A stretch of 64,000 nucleotides of DNA from Schistocerca nitens (lineage: Eukaryota; Arthropoda; Insecta; Orthoptera; Acrididae): NCBI RefSeq assembly GCF_023898315.1, contig NC_064621.1, forward strand, positions 540,413,383-540,477,382. The letters run 5' to 3'. Shown piece by piece: positions 57,684 through 64,000 of the stretch; position 1 is the first letter of the stretch; every line of letters starts with the position of its first letter. The position numbers and the translations under genes are program-made. The notes below the pieces were generated by a model. The model saw only the letters and a list, made by a program, of their open reading frames with translations, searched no databases and had not been told where the DNA came from.

Positions 57684-60600
57684 ACACTTAAAGAAACTCT
57701 GATAACATTTGCTATCACACATTATGTCTCCCCAGTCTCTGTCCTACAAACCCCTCACTATGCCAAAGATTGTAGTGGATATAATTGCTTATATTTGCAA
57801 CATCTGTATTAGTATCATAGAGGTTTATTATCCGTGTTTTGTTGATAGTACATGAAATGCTTCAACCATTAAGAAGACACTGGACATTAGTAAGGGGATG
57901 CAGTCATGCATCAAGATTGCAGTTCTAGTAGAATCTTCACTACTCATATTAAAAATGGCTGTATAATCTGAAATAACAATAAAGGTAGTGGTAACTTCCT
58001 GAAGAGCAATATCAACCACAGTTGTGTACCAAAAGTCGGCAAGAGAACAGATTTTATGGCCGCACGTTATCAGGTTAATATTGAGTGTAGTGATACGATA
58101 ACTATGGCACTGCATTGGGAGGTTGTGTGTGCATTGCGGTAGGTGGTGGCATTCCATCTTGATTCGGCATACCGGGGATGTTGCAGGTGGGTCTTTTTCC
58201 ATGGCTGTAGTGCCAACAGTGTTATCGGGTGTAGATTCCAACCAGGGTGCAGCACCCTTAATGGACGTGACCGTTTTCAATAGAGTAGGCTTAGTTGGTC
58301 AGCTTTCTTCTGTGCCTCAGAATGCATGACGCAAATTATTTTCTTTATGGGTGACAAATGTAAGGTGTCTCCTGTTCCTTTGCCAGTTGTGCTCTTGTTA
58401 TGTCACTGTTCGGGTTGTATTTCATCATTGGAACACTGAGTGGAGCCTATAGAGTTAAGGATGTCCACATCGTTACTTCTAATTGGAATTACACTGCTCA
58501 ATTCGCCAGGAATATCAAATACCTGAATGAGTGGCAGATGTCACCCTTTCGGCATCGACGGTGCCTGCAGTGGGACATGGGGTGTCACCCACACCTTCCA
58601 TGTTGTGGGATGGTGCCTCTCCCATCACCATAGCTTCCTCCAGTTCCCCTCAGTTAGGGGAAGTGCAGCTGCCAGCTCCAGCTGCTGATCAACTGACCCG
58701 CAAAAACAGCAGGTGGGGCAGGGTGGGCCTGTACAGTATGAATGTCCATATGCCACCAACGGACAGATACAAAGGTATATGCTTCTTCAAATCAGCTCGA
58801 ACATTCTTAACACCACTGTCAACTTGGTAGATGCAAACAGATGACCACTTTTCATTAGTGATGCTAAGAACAGTTCCACAGGGACATATCGTCGCTCAAA
58901 GCTTCTAACAGCAGATTGAATATGTGTACATTACAGTTCCGGTAGCCAGCATGTACAATTTCCTCGTCACTAATCGAGCCATCAAAATGTTTAAACTACC
59001 GATTACCACCAGTATAAGTTACAATATTTTCACATAACTCTGAAATTTTCAGTCTTATAAAGAGAGTGTTCAAAATGAAATCCAATTGAAATCCCATAAT
59101 ATCTACATGAACAATCTTAAGTTCCTCACGTACCCAGCTGTGAATATCTAAAGCAGTAGGACATGAAGAGTTCCGATCGAAGATGCACTGGATACAATCT
59201 GTTCTGTTTAAGTTATACATGTTACGGGATGTTGTTATGACAACACAAAATCACGAACCTCTCACGAGACATAAACACACAGTAGCCACGGCAGTGGACG
59301 AGAGACTGCTGCCGTGCATCTGCTCGTTGTCACGACTGCAACGCAACTGTGGGATTGGGGAGGGGTTTAAAGATAACTTTTCGTGTTTTTCTGGGATAAC
59401 TTGAAAATTGCCACTTCTAGTGTAAATGTTCCCTAGTACAAAGTCAAACAACACTAAATTTCCTACAATAGAGGCAGAACCAGTAGTTCCAGCATTGCAG
59501 GGGACAGAGAAATCGCAAATTATTAAAAAAAATTGATGTTTTAATGTTGCAAAATTAATGTTTAATTGTTTGTATGTCAGTAAAGCACAGTTGAACCATA
59601 TTGAGGTATTAATTGTGTTACAGGGATGAAATGATGTTGTGGAGCACAGGGCTGTCAAGATTAAAAGGGTGCAGTGATTGAGTAAGCTTGGATGAAACAT
59701 TTGAACTAAAACATTTGTTGGAACTGTGATTAAATTCAACATTAACCCTCTTCAACATGCCAAAGCCAATTTACATGTAGTCACAGCTCCAAGAAGTATG
59801 AATTTAAGAATGAGCCAAAGCTACTTAAGCCTTCACTAATATAAATCACTTAAGAAAACAGTTCAGCAAATAACTGTTAATTGAGACAGATTTAGGCAAC
59901 ATGTATTTCAATTATTTGAACAGGTTTTGCCAGTAACACGAATTCAGAAAACTCAATATTAGAGAAAAGAAAGGCTGTCATGCAAGACAACAGTAAAAAA
60001 TTCTCACCTGAAGGAACAATTAATGTCCTTGTGGAAAATATATTTTAATTAAGACAGGCCAGCAAGGGTGGCTTAATTGTAAAAGATTAAATCAGGCAAT
60101 ACACACGTACAGCCATAATGACCAAAGAAAATTCTCTATCATATGGTTCTCTTCGGCAGATTGTTACACAAACATAGGCAATGAAGCTACCTAGAAAACT
60201 GTTGCAGAAGTCATAAGAAAAACTATCTTTCAAACACCCAACCAACATAAGAAAATACTATTATAATAGATTTAGTACATTCATAGTAATATAAGGAATA
60301 AAAAAATGTTAGCTTACCTTGTTCCCTACATGCTGCACGTGTCACTCTCTTTCCCACATGTGGCAGACATTTAGCACATCATTCTTTCAGGTAATAAATG
60401 TAAAGGCAATTGAATATGCAACAGACTACAGTTAATAGCCAGTAATCACTGTTCTTAACATCAAGGCAGTTTAACATTTGTTTCTTGCACTAAAACACCT
60501 GGCCAGTGTAAATATTAGTACACATTCCAGTAACTGTTAGTTAATCACATGAGTGCAACTCGGATTTAGAAAATAGCAAACAGAAATGTCGGCACTGAAA

Positions 60601-61194
60601 GAAAGACTTGTGTTCTTTAATACAGGAACACAAGTCTGTTTATGGATTAAATACAGCTCACCGCTGTCCAACACTGCATTCAGAAAAAACTGACAGTACC
60701 TTTTATCACAAAGAGTAAGTGCAGTCCATGCTCATTACACACACCACAAATGCACACTCTTCCATCGTACAGGCCCAGCAGGATACAGATGTCAGATACA
60801 AAAAATTTTCAGCGCATAAATGTACGTGCACAAACCAAACCAGCTGCGGAAGTCTGTTTACGAGGAATGCAGTCCCAACTGGCCACTTCCTCCTCCAGCT
60901 CAATACTGTTACTGTCCACCTTCTCCTTGCTGGCCTACAGATAAACAGGCCATTTAGCAGTGATCTCATAAATTGCAGTTGTGGCAGTATTGCCAACTTA
61001 GGTCATTTGTTGGATCAGTGCCATCCAAGGCACAATAGGATTGGGGGGGGGGGGGGGGGATAGTCATGTGAGGGAAGGAAGGGTGCTGGATAATGGTCAT
61101 GAACTTACTTCCTTCATAGGTCTGCAAACTGGTGAGTGAGAAGGTGCTCCCCACTTTCCCTACTCCACTACGTCACTGTAAAAAAAACTGCAGG
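57684..61194. other. intronic sequence, nothing recognised
   Basis: 3.5 kb without a convincing coding region. Several 60-160-codon frames (for example 57828-58280 minus, 58531-58830 plus, 59251-59742 minus, 60719-61063 plus) lack motifs I know. A G-run lies at about 61043-61060. Confidence 0.35.
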
Positions 61195-62612
61195 CTGTTG
61201 CATAAACTTACATCAACAATTCCACTAGTCACCTTATGACTCACTGGCGACACAGTGCACAGATATGCATGGAGGTGTTTTCCACTAAGTGCATTAATTG
61301 GAGTACTGGCATGAGTTACTAATAATACTTAAACATATGGACAAATTCAATGTAAATCTCTGCATACTATTCTACACTGCTAGAGGGAAAATAAATTCTT
61401 AATCATGTAGGGCAGCTGTAGTGTTCTTCCAGGAAAGGCAACTTCACCCTATACAAGCCCTGCTCGCATTTCATTTACAGACAGAATACCTTCTCAGCAT
61501 TTCCTGTCCACTTATCGTATGTGGGTTGACAAAACTACTCTGAGCTTGTTAAGTGACCTATTCTATAAGAAAACTCAACAGTTGTAGCTGTCATGTGTCT
61601 TCCTTATTGAAGAGCCTGTCCCAAATGTAAGATGCTGTCAGTGCATATTCGACAATGTCGATTTTGTTGTTCCCTCTATCAGTGACTGCAACATTTTCCA
61701 CATGAGGGATGTCGAATGCATCACCCCAGCCACAGCTGTACCAACATCTGAAATGGCCCAGAAGCTTAAACTAGCTCCTTCTGCAACAGAAGTAAGTTTC
61801 CTAGGTGTTGTGGAAATTCATATTTTTCAACATATGTCAAGCAATACATTACACCAGATAAATGTTCTAGAGTTGAACATGGTTAGTCCCATTCCATCTG
61901 ACATATTCACACCCACCGTGCAAGATATACTGTGGATGTGTCCTAAGTGGCTCCACTCAGTGCAGCCTCCTCTACAAGTGCCAGCAATCCCTGAATGGAA
62001 GAGATTCATGCAGTAATACAATTAATGGTGAGATTAGTGAAGAAATTTTGTTGTCATTCATTAATTCTCAACCAACTGACAACATGGTTGTATGGCTGTA
62101 CAATAAGCTGTTAACAATAAACAGTAGCAAGGTGCCATATTTACCAATCCAGTCCCTTTCCCACCAGCACTACATGGGTAACGGGCAACATAATTAAAAA
62201 TTAAACACTTCTCAGCCATTGTTTATTGTAACATCATTTAAATAAAAACTCACTTAATAAACTCAAAAGAACTCCATTATATAAACACAAAACCAACATA
62301 ACAGAATTGGACATGAAATGCTGGAGAGGTGTATTCTCTCTGTTAACTGAGAACTGAGCAGTGCTCGTGATGGGTGATTGCATTCCTTGGAAGAACCCAT
62401 ATAGGATGACTACGCGTCAATTTCCCCTCCAGCAGTGTAGAACAGAGTGCAGATACCTACATAGAATCCGTCCATATGTGTTTGTATTATTAGTAACTCA
62501 TACTTGTATTCCAGTTAATGCACTTTGTGGAAAATAAACCACCTCAGAATTGTTCATGCACTGTGTAGCCTGTGATTCATAAGGCAAGCAGCAGAAGAGT
62601 TGTGCATTTTTA
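61195..62612. mobile_element. element with ~240-bp inverted terminal repeats
   Basis: The left arm (about 61195-61440) and right arm (about 62372-62612) are reverse complements over most of their length. Matching blocks include ATTATTAGTAACTCAT (right, near 62490), GTCCATATG (near 62470) and AGCAGTGTAGAA (near 62432). Identity looks like 70-75%. The 930-bp middle has an unrecognised 104-codon frame at 61702-62016. Likely an old DNA transposon or fold-back element. Confidence 0.7.
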
Positions 62613-62652
62613 GTGCAGAAAATGAAATAATCTACCTAACTTGGCGGTGTGT

Positions 62653-62653
<1 letters not shown>

Positions 62654-62701
<48 letters not shown>
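62654..62701. repeat. (AC)n microsatellite
   Basis: About 24 AC units directly left of the mariner-like element. Confidence 0.95.
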
Positions 62702-62718
62702 ACTGTTTTCTCCCTTGT

Positions 62719-63442
62719 ATAAGGGGTGTTCAAAAAGAAATGAGACAGAGGCATAATTACAGAAACTAGTACTGTATGTTAGAAGTATTGACCCTGGCTG
62801 TTGAGACACTTGTCCCACTGTGACACAAGGCAGTGAACAGCTGTCTCATAAAATTCCCGGGGCTGCGATGTTAACCAGTTCCGCACGTACAGCTGGTTAA
62901 CCAGTTCCGCACGTACAGCTGGACGTCGTCATCTGAAGTGAATCGTTTGCCCCTCAGTGCCTTTTTAAGGTGACCAAAAATGGCGTAAACACATGGGACA
63001 AAAGTGAAAGCCCAGCGTTACTCACAAACCTGGACCACCCTTCACCTAGCAATCAAATCAAAATGACCAGCCAATCTCACCCATGGGGTCTTTCTGCTCC
63101 ACGACAATGCAAAGCCTCATATGGACAACACAGTTACAGCACTCCTGCAGAAATTCAAATGAGAGGTTCTCAGCCACCCTTCATACAGTCCCCCTGTGAT
63201 TACAGCATTTTTGGACCCCTTAAAAAGGCCCTAAGGGGGCAAACAATTCAACTCAGATGACGACGTCCAGCTGTACATGTGGCACTGGTTAACATCGCAG
63301 CCCCGGGAATTTTATGAGGCAGCTATTCACCGCCTTGTCAGAGTGGGACAAGTGTCTCAACAGCCAGAGTCAATACTTCTAACATACGGTTCTGGTTTCT
63401 GTAATTATGCCTCTGACTCGTTTCTTTTTGAATGCCCTTTAT
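62719..63442 (+). mobile_element. mariner relic rearranged into a long inverted repeat
   Basis: Ends at TA dinucleotides with terminal words GTTCAAAAAGAAATGAG (left) and the reverse complement of CATTCAAAAAGAAACGAG (right). The left arm (62721-62973) is an inverted copy of the right arm (63207-63440). Between and into the right arm lies the transposase C-terminus on the + strand: VFLLHDNAKPHMDNTVTALLQKFK (63089-63160), then NSDDDVQLYMWHWLTSQPREFYEAAIHRLV (63250-63340). The second catalytic aspartate sits in LLHDNAKPH. The left arm has a 26-bp tandem duplication (GTTAACCAGTTCCGCACG.. twice, 62871-62922). Non-functional. Confidence 0.85.
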
Positions 63443-64000
63443 ATACGGTATAGAAATTCTTCAAATTCTCGTCGTCATTTTCAGACAGTTTTAACGATAC
63501 CTTTGTGCATTGCAGGTATCCCTCTTGCAGTTGCTCCAAACTCTTACACATCTTTACATAATATTGTTGTTGTGTCTTGTCCTGCATAAGCAGAACCCTA
63601 GGTTCAGAATTCTGTTCTGTGAATTCTAAGAATTCATTGAACCCTCAAGATAAACTTGACAAAGTTTGTTTTCTTTACCCTTGATGTACACAATTTCAGA
63701 ACTGAACTCCTGCAAGTACATGCATCACTTTCCTAACCTTTGATGTAATAATTTGCATTTCAATAGAAAAGAAACTGCTTGATGGTCACAGTAGACTTGT
63801 GGTGTGCTTATCCCATTACTTGTACTCAAATTTGTTAAATGCCCATGTAACCCTGAGAGGCTTGAGCTCTGGCACAGGCTATTGACTGCTCGGATTCAAA
63901 AAGTGTTCAACCAGCAAAACCTATTACCTTAGGTGTCAATTCCCCATCATCTTCCTTGATATGAAATAAGCATGCTCCTAGTTCCTGTAAAAAGGCACCT
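63443..64000. other. intronic sequence to the window edge, nothing recognised
   Basis: No coding motif, RNA gene or repeat border is visible. Confidence 0.4.

Larger units (their letters stand above)
35151..64000 (+). other. Ube3a: Ube3a intron 4, at least 28.8 kb, continues past the window
   Basis: No further Ube3a exon was recognised (blocks such as MALPLFCKAMSKLP or the HECT motifs are absent from readable frames), so the rest of the window is taken as intron. Short exons under 60 codons could have been missed. Confidence 0.7.

Noticed and set aside
61702-62016. Another Ube3a exon downstream of exon 4
   Set aside because: The translation shares no block with UBE3A and lies between inverted repeats of an element.

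Overview
The window is animal nuclear DNA and looks like an orthopteran insect with a very large genome, most likely a Schistocerca-type grasshopper. The repeats point there: tRNA-derived SINEs, RTE, CR1-like and I/Jockey-like LINEs, a Penelope-like element and Tc1/mariner relics are nested in one another. The species is inferred from repeat types, not from a search.

One host gene is recognised with confidence: the 5' part of Ube3a (E6AP, a HECT E3 ubiquitin ligase) on the + strand. Four coding exons (10323-10372, 10487-10649, 10747-10999, 34600-35150) join in frame. They encode the AZUL zinc-binding domain, with the four cysteine ligands spaced as in the human protein, and the conserved region after it. 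The HECT domain is not in the window. The first two introns are 114 and 97 bp, the third is 23.6 kb, and the fourth runs at least 28.8 kb to the window edge. Almost everything right of 11000 is therefore Ube3a intron.

Layout. 1-7250: upstream repeats (CR1-like LINE copies with SINEs inserted). 7251-10322: mostly unrecognised, with a TATA-type promoter candidate at 9006. 10323-10999: Ube3a exons 1-3. 11000-34599: intron 3, holding a TIR element, a long inverted repeat, a second CR1-like LINE interrupted by an RTE, a three-layer nest (DNA transposon, LINE, RTE), a Penelope-like element with hammerhead ribozymes, and a decayed spliced DUF659/hAT-type gene. 34600-35150: exon 4. 35151-64000: intron 4, with a further long I/Jockey-type LINE, Tc1/mariner relics, a 330-bp repeat with a hammerhead core, a decayed copy of an uncharacterised multicopy arthropod protein family, an RTE element with a 986-codon intact ORF, and two large inverted-repeat elements.

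Most interesting: hammerhead motifs in two different repeats; the apparently intact RTE; the Ube3a exon set across a TE-packed intron; two CR1-like copies sharing a 3' extension and the same inherited lesion; and several long inverted repeats able to form hairpins. No CRISPR array, rRNA gene or intact tRNA gene was found, and no LTR retroelement was recognised.
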